Part shown: one piece after another, positions 1-10,319 of the stretch
How the letters are laid out: each line of letters begins with the position of its first letter
How positions within the stretch are numbered: the stretch's first letter is position 1
Origin: Manduca sexta
Taxonomy: Eukaryota > Arthropoda > Insecta > Lepidoptera > Sphingidae
Direction: 5' to 3'
NCBI RefSeq assembly: GCF_014839805.1
Contig: NC_051132.1
Coordinates: 6,567,891-6,631,890 of the forward strand
DNA: 64,000 bases
Notes under the pieces: generated by a model
Database searches by the model: none
Told to the model about the DNA's origin: nothing
The model's input: the letters and a program-made list of their open reading frames with translations, nothing else
Position numbers and translations under genes: made by a program

Positions 1-3000
1 TTGGAAATGGATTATTCAGCGGTAGTGGTAAGTAAATATATCTAACATTGCAATCAAATTACAGCTTAGTTTTGCCACGACATTGCCGAAGTCTATGGGC
101 GACGATGACCATTTTGACCTCAGCAAACAAATAGGTACATAAAAGGTTATAGTCTAAATTTAATTAAGATAACAAAGTTTTCGAGCAATGCAATGGAATA
201 GAAACACGTATGGGTTTATATCCGACATGAACATGTGAAAACTGATTCTATTTGAGGCGTGACGGTATTACAGCAACGTAAACCTCAGGAAGGAGCAGCG
301 TTGCGCGCTTTAGGGAGGCCTATGTTCAGCATTGGACAGTTGTAGGCTGATGATGATGATGATGAAGCCTCAGGAATCAATATCTCAGTTATAAGTGCAG
401 GTAGGGCGTTAGCTCGTGTGCCTTCAGAGACAACAGAAAATATCCCAGTTTCTGCGGGATGACAATGTATCGAAGTACAATAAATTTTTGCGGGGGAAGC
501 GCAATTAATTACTATAATCACCCAGCTTCCGCAACGACGGCGTAGTTACGTTGGGGTCACTATTGTAAGACGCAGTAATAACCCTGCCGGAAGGACAGTA
601 AACATTGATCGTCCTCTGAGCCAAGTTCCAATGCCATAAACAATCCATACCGGCATACCGATCAACCCTCACAGTAGTCATTCGGTGCACGAGGGAAAGT
701 ACGGGTTCCTTTAGCAAGAGTTTAGTTAAACAACATAACAATATTATTGTTGCATACTTAATTCCTCTTGAATTTTAAGTCTTGCTTCAGCAAGGTAGAC
801 TGGGTATGTCAGATTTATCGACTAAAATTCCAACGTTGGTAATCAGCGTTTTAAAAAAATTCCAACACTTGGAACCGAACACATAGTAGGAGCTAGCCTA
901 CCTACATTAAATAACAATATTTTTAAAGGTCCCGTATGGAGACGACATCGAAAACTGCTGAATCCAGCATTCAACCAACAAGTCCTGGACGGATTTATAG
1001 GCGTCTTCAACGATCAATCGAGACGGCTTGTGGGCCAATTGCTTGTGCAAGTAGGGAAAGGTTCCTTCCCCCACTTGAAGTATCTATCCGTATATACTTT
1101 GGAAACTGTTTTCCGTAAGTAAATATTATCTTACTAACATTATAAAAGCGTAAGTTTGTAAATGTATTTAGGTGTTTAGATGGTTCTAGAAGTCAAAATG
1201 GCTGAACAAATAAGGGTCGACCACGTTCTGTATAAACGTATGGCATACATTATTAATACTAAATAAAAGTATCCGTGTGTAATTTTTAAAATACACACGG
1301 ATACTTTTATTTCGGGAAAGGTTTATCACACGGGCGGAACCACAAGTAATATTGAGCTGGACCTACATAATAATTCGAATTAGATCAATCTGAGTAAGTG
1401 CATTCGGTTCTTTATATGTGATAATTGGTATAATTTATATTGATATATAAAAGACCCAATGTCTACCTACAACCCGATCAACTTCTTATGAAAGTAGTTT
1501 TTTAACATAAATTATGTATATTGCTTTGTTATGCTTAATTATAAGTGGAAATATACTTCTATTGTTAGTTAATTTGCCTAATTATTACGATTACTCCGGG
1601 TGATATTTGTGTCTCATCGCATGTAGCATGAAAAATGAGAAAATATGCTTGAACATTATACTTGTACATCTTATCGTAACCTTTAAAAATTACGTGTAAC
1701 TCTACACAATCGATTTTAATAAAATCTTCCTCGTGATCACAGTATATCTATTAAGTAACATAATCGTCCTATATTTACCAATTCAAATTTTTCAGAAACT
1801 GTATTTGGCGTAAACGAAAAATACAACGATTTAATAGGCGAATATTTGAGCAGCATAGCACAAATGCAAAGTATATTCACGGAAAGGTTTCAGAAAGTAT
1901 GAGCTTCACCCAGACATATTTTATAATATGTCGCAATTGAAAGCTACGCAAGATAAACACGTCAAATTTCTTCACAGATTCTCTAATATGGTATGTATAA
2001 AATCTTGTACTTACGTTGACGAAAAAAATTCTTTCTATATTGCGACTTCCTTTTTTACATTTTATATATAGGGTGGATTTTTGAGAGATGGCAGTAAGGG
2101 AAGTTAGCTACCTTAACCGCTATAGCTATAAAAAAAATCGTCCATAATTTTTAAAAACGTTATGAAAAAGTCACCCTTGGATGGCGAGGCTCAAGATCTA
2201 AAGTAATAATCTGTAAGGAATCAAAGATGAATGAAATTGCTACGTAAATAAATGTTCCTACCTTATTAGTGTGAGTAATAGATACTAGGCACTCTACCAT
2301 TACGTATAGGGTACAATTTTACCTGTTCTGTGGAGTATAACACAGGGTTATTATAAGTTCCGCACAGACTCTGGCAACGTGTTTCACTAAACAGTGTTAT
2401 AGGAGCTTCAAGTGAAGTGAGAGAGAGGAATAAGTATTCTTGAATACCCTTAGGTTAGAGGAAGCAGTGGGTTGATTATTTTAAGAACGTATCATAATAA
2501 AACTACACATAATTACCTTCAGAGTGAACTTTATAAATTTTAATTAAAATTCCACGTTGAAGCACTTATATTTCGTTCCTTATATAATTGTTTTTTTTTA
2601 TTATTTTGTTAGCAATAAATTAACTCCCGCGTCTAAGATAATAGAGATTTTGTCACACTAAATATCATCTTAAATTTAATTAGTCAAGACTAACATAATA
2701 TATTTCAAAATATAATTTAACGCGTAATTACATATAAAGCTAGGTTGGCATAATGATTTCTTTTGTTTATGCGAATGTTGACTTTGAATAACATAAATAA
2801 TCGCGATAGAATCTGTACATTTTACTATTTTAATATATAAATCGAGGTTTAGATTAGCAAGAATACTTGCAGAAGTTGGCCTCCGCAAGCAATTTTAAAA
2901 TGTAATTAACCACAGAAAGCCGACTTCTGTAAATATTGAAACTTTCAGGATTTGTGGTGTCACATGATCATAAACTCGATGGAAATAATGCCGCTAGCGT

Positions 3001-6000
3001 AAACAATACATCCGTAAGTTCTTGCGCAATATATTGCTGCAAGACAAAACGCAATTATACAACTTTCTTTCTATTAAGATACCTTAAAGTGGTAGGCTCC
3101 CAAGAAGATGCTGCGTTAACCATAATATTTTAAAACCATCAATACAAAATTTAAAATATGTACAGATAAAAATAATCGTCATATTTATACAATATGTTAT
3201 CTTTACTTTGATTGTTGAATTTTTTATACTGTAGATATTGTTCCATTAATTTCACAATGAAAATTACACTAAAATTATTGATGCCGTGCATCTCCTATAT
3301 TACACAACATTTAATTTTTAACCAACACTATTACATAGACAACTTAATAAACATTTTGGTAATATAAAATATTCAAAATGAACTAATATTGTTTTGATTA
3401 ATAAATAATTCGCAATTCTTTACATATTCCCGCCCTTATCGCATGCGTCGTAAATATATTTAATGATATCGAAAATCCATCAGGCGAACGATATTACAAA
3501 GTGACGGAATCCCATTAATTTATATAAAAATAATCTATTCCAGGTACTCGAAAACAGAAAGTTACAAATGGCTAAACGAGACATAAATGATGCACAAACT
3601 GATGGTCAAAACGCAAATGGAGGTAATAATATTAAATTACAGGCATTGAATTAATTATAATATAAAATATTATTTTTACTCTAACTTGGAATTTTGTATT
3701 CCCTGAGATTCTTTTATTACGCTAACTATGAGCAGCCGCTTCTCTACAAGAGAATTAGACGCGTAGAGTAGATTGATATAAAATATAATTATCAAGTGTT
3801 AATAAAAAATATTTAAAATATAGCTACTGCATAATTGATAACATTAATTATTTTCAGGTAAATTCAAACCCTTCCTGGATTTACTTCTTGAACTTTCGAA
3901 TAATGAAGAAGTGATCACAGATAAGGAAATTAGAGAAGAGGTTGACACGTTTATGATAGCTGGATACGATACTTCTTCCTACGTCCTTATGTACACTCTT
4001 ATGGCCATCGGAACATATCCACAAGTGCAAGAAAAAATATATAGAGAGTGAGCTCCTATCATCCATAATAATTCATTAGAAGTTGAATAAATTAATTTTT
4101 CGTGTTAAAGGAACTAATGCGCATATGCAAACAATCTTGCACCATAAAAGCTATATTATCGTAATTGTTATACTTTAGTGCTATATAAATTGGAGGAGTG
4201 GCGTCTCAGGCTGGAGGCCCCACAGCGGGGCTTCGGGCCGTCACGGCAGTGCGTCCTATCTTTGCACAGTGGCTGGACAGGGCCACGGCGCGGCGATATT
4301 TCGCCTGACGCAGGTGCTCGGTGACCGGGCATGGGTGCTTCGAGGAGTACCTGTCAGATAGTAGGAACGGAGGAAAGCGCCGTGTGTCACCATTGTGACA
4401 ACTGCCCGCGGGATACGGCCCAACATACGTTGTAGTCCTGCCCAGCCTGGGACGACGAGCGCAGCGCTTGTTTCAGTCGTCGGAGGAGACCTCTCGCTGC
4501 CGGCCGTGGTCGCTTCCATGGTCGGCAGCCCGAAGCCTGGCGTGTGGTGACCCACTTCTGCGAGGTGTTCCTCTCGCAGAAGGAGAGTGCCGAGAGGATC
4601 GAGAGGGAGGATCCTCTCCGCCGTCAGAGACGTAGGAGGCGCCGGTGACGATGACCGGCGCCTCCCGCCCTGTGGAATGGGGCGTTTGGAGAATTCCACC
4701 ACGGTATCCCCTGCCTGTCGAGAGGCGCCTAATAGGGGCCACGAAGGGGTCGTCGGCGGGCAGCAGGGGCTTTCCGCCCTAGTGCATTTTGTGCAATTTT
4801 GCACATCTTTCGGTTGACCCCCGATGGACGGCAGGTGTTGTTGACCTTACATTGCCATAGACGCCGAGGGCGTCTCTTCGGTAAGCGGGGGCTTCTGAGC
4901 CCCCCCCCATAGGAGACGGCCGCAAGGCGGCACCGCGCAGGGGCGGCTGCGGTCGCAGACTAGACACTCCAACGTCAGAGGAAGCCCGCAGCCGTCCCTA
5001 TCGCCGAAGAGGGCCACCGCGGAGTTTTAGCTGAGGCCGTGCATAGGTTGTTGTATATAGGGTTAGGACTCGGCCCGGCGGTCGCCCGAAGGTCACCATC
5101 AAATCCGCGGCTCAACGCCGGGCCGTAAGGCACGGTTACCCCAGCATAACCGCTCAGTCGCCCCCCACGAAGGCTGGGCGGTAGTAATAAGGCACTTTCT
5201 ACGTGAAATCAAAAAAAAAAAAATGTGCTATATAAATTGCCTTTTTTTGCATTTGATTTTTAAGGCAGAGAAGTATCTTTTACAACCTACGTTGGAAAAT
5301 AATTGATACTCATAATAGCGATCAATTATCCTATTTCGAATGTCTAATTTCAGTCACAAGAAATATTACCTTCGTAAGAATAAGTGTAAAATATATACTG
5401 CACTATTTTTGGATCATACAGAAAATAAGTAGTGTAGGTAATAACACCCTAATTTTTTTACAGAATACAAGATGTTTTAGGATATTCCGATAGAGACGTT
5501 ACCAAGCACGATTTACACAAATTAGTTTACTTAGAAGCAGTTATAAAAGAAACCTTGAGACTGTATCCGATTGCACCCATCGTTTCAAGATATGCTGATT
5601 CTGATGTGAAATTAAGTAAGTTATGTTAATATGCTTAAATATCAATAATTGTCTTTGTAACATTTCATATCATGAGTTTTTAAAGTCCTAAGTAGATAGT
5701 AGATTTTTAACTATCCTATGCTATTATCATTACTGAATATCCTTTTTCTGAAAAATCTACTCCAAAAGGAAAAACTATGTGAACCACAGTACAAACACTA
5801 CTCGAATGTAGTCGATGCTACTTTTATTTATACACATGTTGCAGAAAGGTTTTATTTTTATAATCGCCAGTGAGCTGGCTTGATCGATCTAATCCTAGTA
5901 TAATTGTATTAGAAAATTTTCTGGAATAGCCATATTATAAAGTACTTTGTCTTACTAAACTAACAAAATTATAACTATTCTGTTTTTTGAATGTTAAGCT

Positions 6001-6693
6001 ATCGTGTTTAGCACAATTTAGCAGATCCAAATAGCCCAACAGGACCAAAGACACTGGCAATCGTAACTCACCAGTTAGGGCTCCCAATAAAACATATCCG
6101 ACTACGATGCCACTCACATTTCACCATTTACAGAGAACTATACGGTGCCAGCTGGATGCAGCGTATTTTTGTTATTTTGGGGCATGCATCATCATTCAAT
6201 CTGGGGCCCTGATGCAGAACAGTTTAACCCTGAAAGATGGCTGGATTCAACCACATTATCAACGAACTTAAAACTTTTCGCGGGATTCAGCATTGAAAAA
6301 GAAACTGTATAGGTAAAGTTTCGCATGTTACATAAACACGACATGTAAAGATTATATTTTGTTTTAATAATTTCTTATTAAACCGTTGATAAGATTCAAA
6401 TATTTTTTGGAATATAGTATCTAGTTTTTGGAATCGGGTTTTAAACCATCTTACATTTCAAATAACTAACCTGAGTACTTCGGGCATTTCACCTATTTAA
6501 ATGTTTTTTTTTTCTAGCAAAAACATTTGCAATGATGTCGATGAAGACTACAATTACACATCTACTAAGACACTACAAAGTTAACGCAGATATTTCTAAG
6601 ATCACCTTGAAAATCGACGTTATGCTCCAACCAGCCTCTGGAAGTGTTATAAGTTTAGATTTAAGACGCCCTAAGAACCATATTGGCTGTTAA
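1..6693 (+). CDS. Cytochrome P450, clan 4 (CYP340-like), 3' part, two frameshifts
   Basis: Haem-thiolate mono-oxygenase, normally anchored in the ER, probably acting on plant or hormone-like lipophiles (family inference). Exons read: 1-27 (end of an exon, GNGLFSGS), 929-1114 (WRRHRKLLNPAF), 1796-1990, 3544-3622, 3858-4047 (I-helix AGYDTSS), 5464-5615 (K-helix KETLR), 6134-6312 (PERW, haem loop), 6518-6693 to the TAA. All join with GT-AG sites and phases matching the paralogue at 10320-16159. The N-terminal exons lie left of the window. Two breaks are visible: an extra A near 1902 turns the Trp codon of KVWLHP into TGA, and one G is missing near 6294, so the haem-loop Cys is present but out of frame. 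The conserved Pro before FSIG is also Gly. The gene is either a recent pseudogene or carries consensus errors. AATAAA lies at 6693-6698. The 3544-3622 and 6518-6693 exons are longer than in the paralogue. Confidence 0.88.
291..365 (+). mobile_element. 5'-truncated LINE tail with (GAT)n end
   Basis: A short segment ends in TGTAGGCTGATGATGATGAT, a tail common to RTE/jockey-like LINEs of moths. It is flanked by a matching CCTCAGGAA on both sides (282-290 and about 367-375), which I read as the target-site duplication. It lies in a P450 intron. No coding remains. Confidence 0.55.
1261..1312. repeat. Perfect 21-bp inverted repeat, 10-nt spacer
   Basis: Positions 1261-1281 are the exact reverse complement of 1292-1312. 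The spacer is ATTTTTAAAA, which itself can pair in part. It sits in the intron after the WRRHRKLLNPAF exon of the first P450. It may be a foldback transposon remnant or a hairpin-forming transcript segment; the sequence alone does not decide. Confidence 0.8.
4193..5224 (+). mobile_element. 5'-truncated R1-clade non-LTR retrotransposon
   Basis: A strikingly GC-rich block of about 1.03 kb inside an AT-rich P450 intron, ending in a poly-A run at about 5211-5223. A 15-bp direct repeat, GTGCTATATAAATTG, flanks it at 4178-4192 and 5225-5239, the signature of target-primed insertion. In plus-strand frames it encodes the C-terminal end of an R1-type ORF2: a CHHC...H...C zinc knuckle (CHHCDNCPRDTAQHT, about 4386-4430), then DLSLPAVVASMV, AWRVVTHFCEVFLSQK and an Arg-rich end stopping near 4640. 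A frameshift near 4536 and at least one stop make it dead. The remainder is 3' UTR. The clade call rests on the zinc knuckle and the PAVV / AWR motifs; I cannot name the family. Antisense open frames here are shadows. Confidence 0.85.
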
Positions 6694-8495
6694 ATAAATT
6701 GTAAAGGAATGGAGAATACAGCCAAAAATTTAGTGAATACTATTATACTATTAACTACTATTATATAATATTTACTCTAAATATAAGTAAGTTGTACAAT
6801 AATGTATTTCAATAGTGAGTGAATGTTAATTTCAATTTATTACAGTTACATACTTTTATATAATAGTTACATTTTTAGATAGAATTATGATATCGTGTAT
6901 ATATTTTCTATCTACTTAACGACACTAACCTGGCCATAATTCATTTTATGAATAAGTACATCTCGAAATCTCGTTTCTTTTAAAATTATTACGGTTTATT
7001 ATAAAACAAGCGATTTGAACCAAAAACTTACTATATTTTTATATTATAATGGCCCTATATATACATTGCCATATATGTACAAATAGAAAACTTCTACAAA
7101 AGCTATTTAAGTACATAGCCTAAATAAATGAATGGCGCAATTTGGCGTTGGTGTTATTTCAAACTGAAAAAGTTTAATGAGTTTGATAAACGATTATTCA
7201 TAATATGGAAATTATTACTTATTTAGTGTTTGTTTAATTTAAATGTGTTTAGCCATCAGTACCTACTTACAATTTACTTCAATATTTTGTTTCGGTTAAA
7301 CTTCCAATTTAGCACTTAATGTAGGTATTTACGATCTAAATATACTTATTATAAGTATATTTTTTAATGCTTTGGTCGAAAGAATATTCGTCAATGTTAT
7401 TTAAAGTTTGAATTACGTTGATTGGCGAAAAATACGGATTCCTAGATGGTCTAAAGATTTATTCAAACTGTAGGATAACAATATTATATATTTTATAGTG
7501 TGCTCCTAAGATGTTTTGTTAAAATTTGTAAATCGTCACTAGTATGCTGATTGTTTTATTGTGTGTAAATAAATTGCAAGCAATGAAACTTTTTTACTAA
7601 TAATTAAATACTAACCTATAAAATTAGCAATAATGAATTTACTTACTATAATAATTAACACAGCCAAAATTGCTTAAAATTCCCTTTTTAAATAATACTA
7701 CGTGTTGCCCGCGGCTTTGCCCGCGTAAAAAGCCTTTACTGTTACAAAACTAACGCCATCTATTTAAAAATTAATATAACTAATATTATTATCTATAGAA
7801 GCAACGTAATATTATTTTTATCTATAAAATAAATATAAAACATACCCTATGTGTTAATCCAGCACATGTGTGCGTGTGTTAAATTTTATCCAAATCCGGT
7901 TGATTATGCATTTACTTTCAGCAAACATACAAACATCCAAGATCCAAATATTTTTACAAACTTTCGCTTCAGCTGTCTCTTCTACATAGTTGATGGAATA
8001 ATAAAGTACATACCTTTGCTATTTCAAGGGCTATTTATTTTTTTAAATATACCTCTTGTTTTAAGAATACATTTTTGAATATTTTTCACTTTCTAACGAC
8101 ATCTAGCGGGTACAATTAAAATTGATACCTTCAGAACATTATTATTATCTAAACTTTTATTTACAGTATAGTTGATATTTCATAATTACATAATATGTAC
8201 TGTAACCTATAATTCCCTAAAAGAATTTATATTTGATATTAGCATTATGTACAATCGACAATCTTTTAATAATCGACTAAAAATCATTCTTTATGGTTTT
8301 ACATTACAATAATACCATCCCTAGCTGTCATTTCTGAACATTCACACTGACGGACGTCATTGATGATTTTTATTGAAATAACTCTCGAATCGAAGACTTG
8401 TTTATCGCTAACGATATGTTAAAACTATGATACATTCGTAACATACGCATTCCCGTAGATATAATTTATGTGTGTGGAGTTACAGTGGGTGAAAA
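6694..8495. other. Intergenic, with Helitron-type repeat fragments
   Basis: AT-rich spacer between the first P450 and the golgin-A7 exon. About 7700-8110 holds degraded pieces of a moth repeat: GCCCGCGGCTTTGCCCGCGT near 7709, which resembles the hairpin of lepidopteran Helitron 3' ends, and an ACAAACATACAA...ACAAACTTTCGC stretch near 7925-7970 also met at 26700-27075. I see no coding exon elsewhere. About 8300-8495 is presumably promoter and 5' UTR of the next gene. Confidence 0.5.
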
Positions 8496-8648
8496 ATGGC
8501 GAACAACAGAATACCGTCTGGGCCTAACACTCCAGGCAGCCAACAGACCCCAACACAGCAAGGCATAAAGATATTTATACAGAGGGATTACTCTGAGGGC
8601 ACGGCAGTCAAGTTTCAGACGAGATTTCCATCGGAACTTGAAGATAGG
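8496..8648 (+). CDS. Golgin subfamily A member 7 homologue, first coding exon only
   Basis: The exon runs from an ATG in good context (GAAAAATGGC) through 51 codons to a GTAGGT donor at 8649. After a Gln/Thr/Pro-rich head the protein reads [18 protein letters not shown] and then FPSELEDR, which matches the start of the GOLGA7/GCP16 family (known pattern IQRDYSxGTxxxFQTxFPxEL). Family members are small Golgi proteins that partner DHHC palmitoyltransferases such as the DHHC9 type. The second exon, expected to open with an IDR-like segment and a long helix, is not found between 8649 and the gap at 9247, nor between 9747 and the P450 gene. The remainder may be lost in the unsized gap or placed elsewhere. 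Confidence 0.85.
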
Positions 8649-9246
8649 GTAGGTGAAAAAGTGTAATACTGCCGACAAAATTGCTAAAAAGATAACAAAC
8701 TTGTGAGATTTCTTCGCTTAGAAGTGTTTAATTTGTCACAAGGACGTGTTTTTATACATAGTTAATTTGCAACGAAAGTAATAAGGTGTCGTCTACATCA
8801 AGTCTGTGACATTTTCTCAGCTAAATTGCAGTTGACCTATTAACTTGTTAATGCAGATGATAACCTTTGGAACTATTGAGTGTTTCTTTTGTAATTCGTC
8901 TCATAGATTATAAAGCTCGTCACAAATTATTGCAACTTTAAGCAATAATAATAAAGGTGTGGTCACTGTAACATTTTAAAAACAATAATTTGCATATTAA
9001 GTACCCACTGAATCATTGCTAGTCAGAACTGTACTAAGCTATATTGCAATAAAAATACTGTTTTAAAACCCTCGTTAAAGGTTATCTGTTTCCATAGACT
9101 TATTTTCAAGGATTACAGTCTTACATTATAGATATTGAACATTACAATTACTGAATGTCGACTAGGCACAAGCTATTTAACAAATAAAGAAGATAATTTA
9201 TAACTCTATTATCTATGTAATAACTGTAATAGTATGTTTAAATATC

Positions 9247-9746
9247 NNNNNNNNNNNNNNNNNNNNNNNNNNNNNNNNNNNNNNNNNNNNNNNNNNNNNN
9301 NNNNNNNNNNNNNNNNNNNNNNNNNNNNNNNNNNNNNNNNNNNNNNNNNNNNNNNNNNNNNNNNNNNNNNNNNNNNNNNNNNNNNNNNNNNNNNNNNNNN
9401 NNNNNNNNNNNNNNNNNNNNNNNNNNNNNNNNNNNNNNNNNNNNNNNNNNNNNNNNNNNNNNNNNNNNNNNNNNNNNNNNNNNNNNNNNNNNNNNNNNNN
9501 NNNNNNNNNNNNNNNNNNNNNNNNNNNNNNNNNNNNNNNNNNNNNNNNNNNNNNNNNNNNNNNNNNNNNNNNNNNNNNNNNNNNNNNNNNNNNNNNNNNN
9601 NNNNNNNNNNNNNNNNNNNNNNNNNNNNNNNNNNNNNNNNNNNNNNNNNNNNNNNNNNNNNNNNNNNNNNNNNNNNNNNNNNNNNNNNNNNNNNNNNNNN
9701 NNNNNNNNNNNNNNNNNNNNNNNNNNNNNNNNNNNNNNNNNNNNNN
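9247..9746. other. Assembly gap, 500 N
   Basis: Exactly 500 unknown bases, the same length as the second gap, so most likely a placeholder of arbitrary size. It follows a golgin-A7 first exon whose continuation is missing on the far side. Frames running through it are artefacts. The 570 bases after it (9747-10319) show no recognisable gene. Confidence 0.97.
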
Positions 9747-10319
9747 TTTCGCTCGCCATCGACAATAATGTTCCTATAATTATCAGCCTCGCTGGTCTTA
9801 CTACCGTTTGAAGATATGAAAACGATCTGTTTCCATATTATGGATGCGAACTGTCGCTTTGTTAATATTCTGTTTGCGATTGAGAAATCGACCTAAATAT
9901 TTCATCGAAGTGTTACTGTCGAACATAATCAAATGAGGATTTATTATTTACGTGTGGAAGGCGACATCGGATATGATTCTGGGGTGATTATGATTATTTA
10001 TTATATATTCTAAACTTTAAATAAATCATCTAATTGAATATACAATTTCAAAAAGGGCTGGTACATATCAGTCATCAGTATACTTTTACCATAATGTCAC
10101 GCGTTTACCGCTTCTAAGAATCCAGGTTTTAGCTCAATATTTTGATATCTTTAATGCCCTTTCTCGAAATTAAATATAACTAAAATGTGTAGATATAAGT
10201 ACTTTTATCAATTGTATCGGACAGTAAGTATAATATTTATTACTAAAAGAACTTAAATCTACTATTACAAAGGTACATAATTCCTGTTTAAATTAAATTA
10301 TTGAGGATTCATATTATAT

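Noticed and set aside
4256..4804. 182-codon minus-strand frame and other frames in the GC-rich block
   Set aside because: The plus strand of the same block carries the R1-clade zinc knuckle and C-terminal motifs, and the flanking duplication shows it is one transposon.
4193..5224. GC-rich block as bacterial or horizontally transferred DNA
   Set aside because: Poly-A tail, 15-bp target duplication and R1-type motifs explain it as a non-LTR retrotransposon.
9234..9779. Open frames of 175-181 codons through 9247-9746
   Set aside because: They consist of unknown residues across the N run and have no sequence content.
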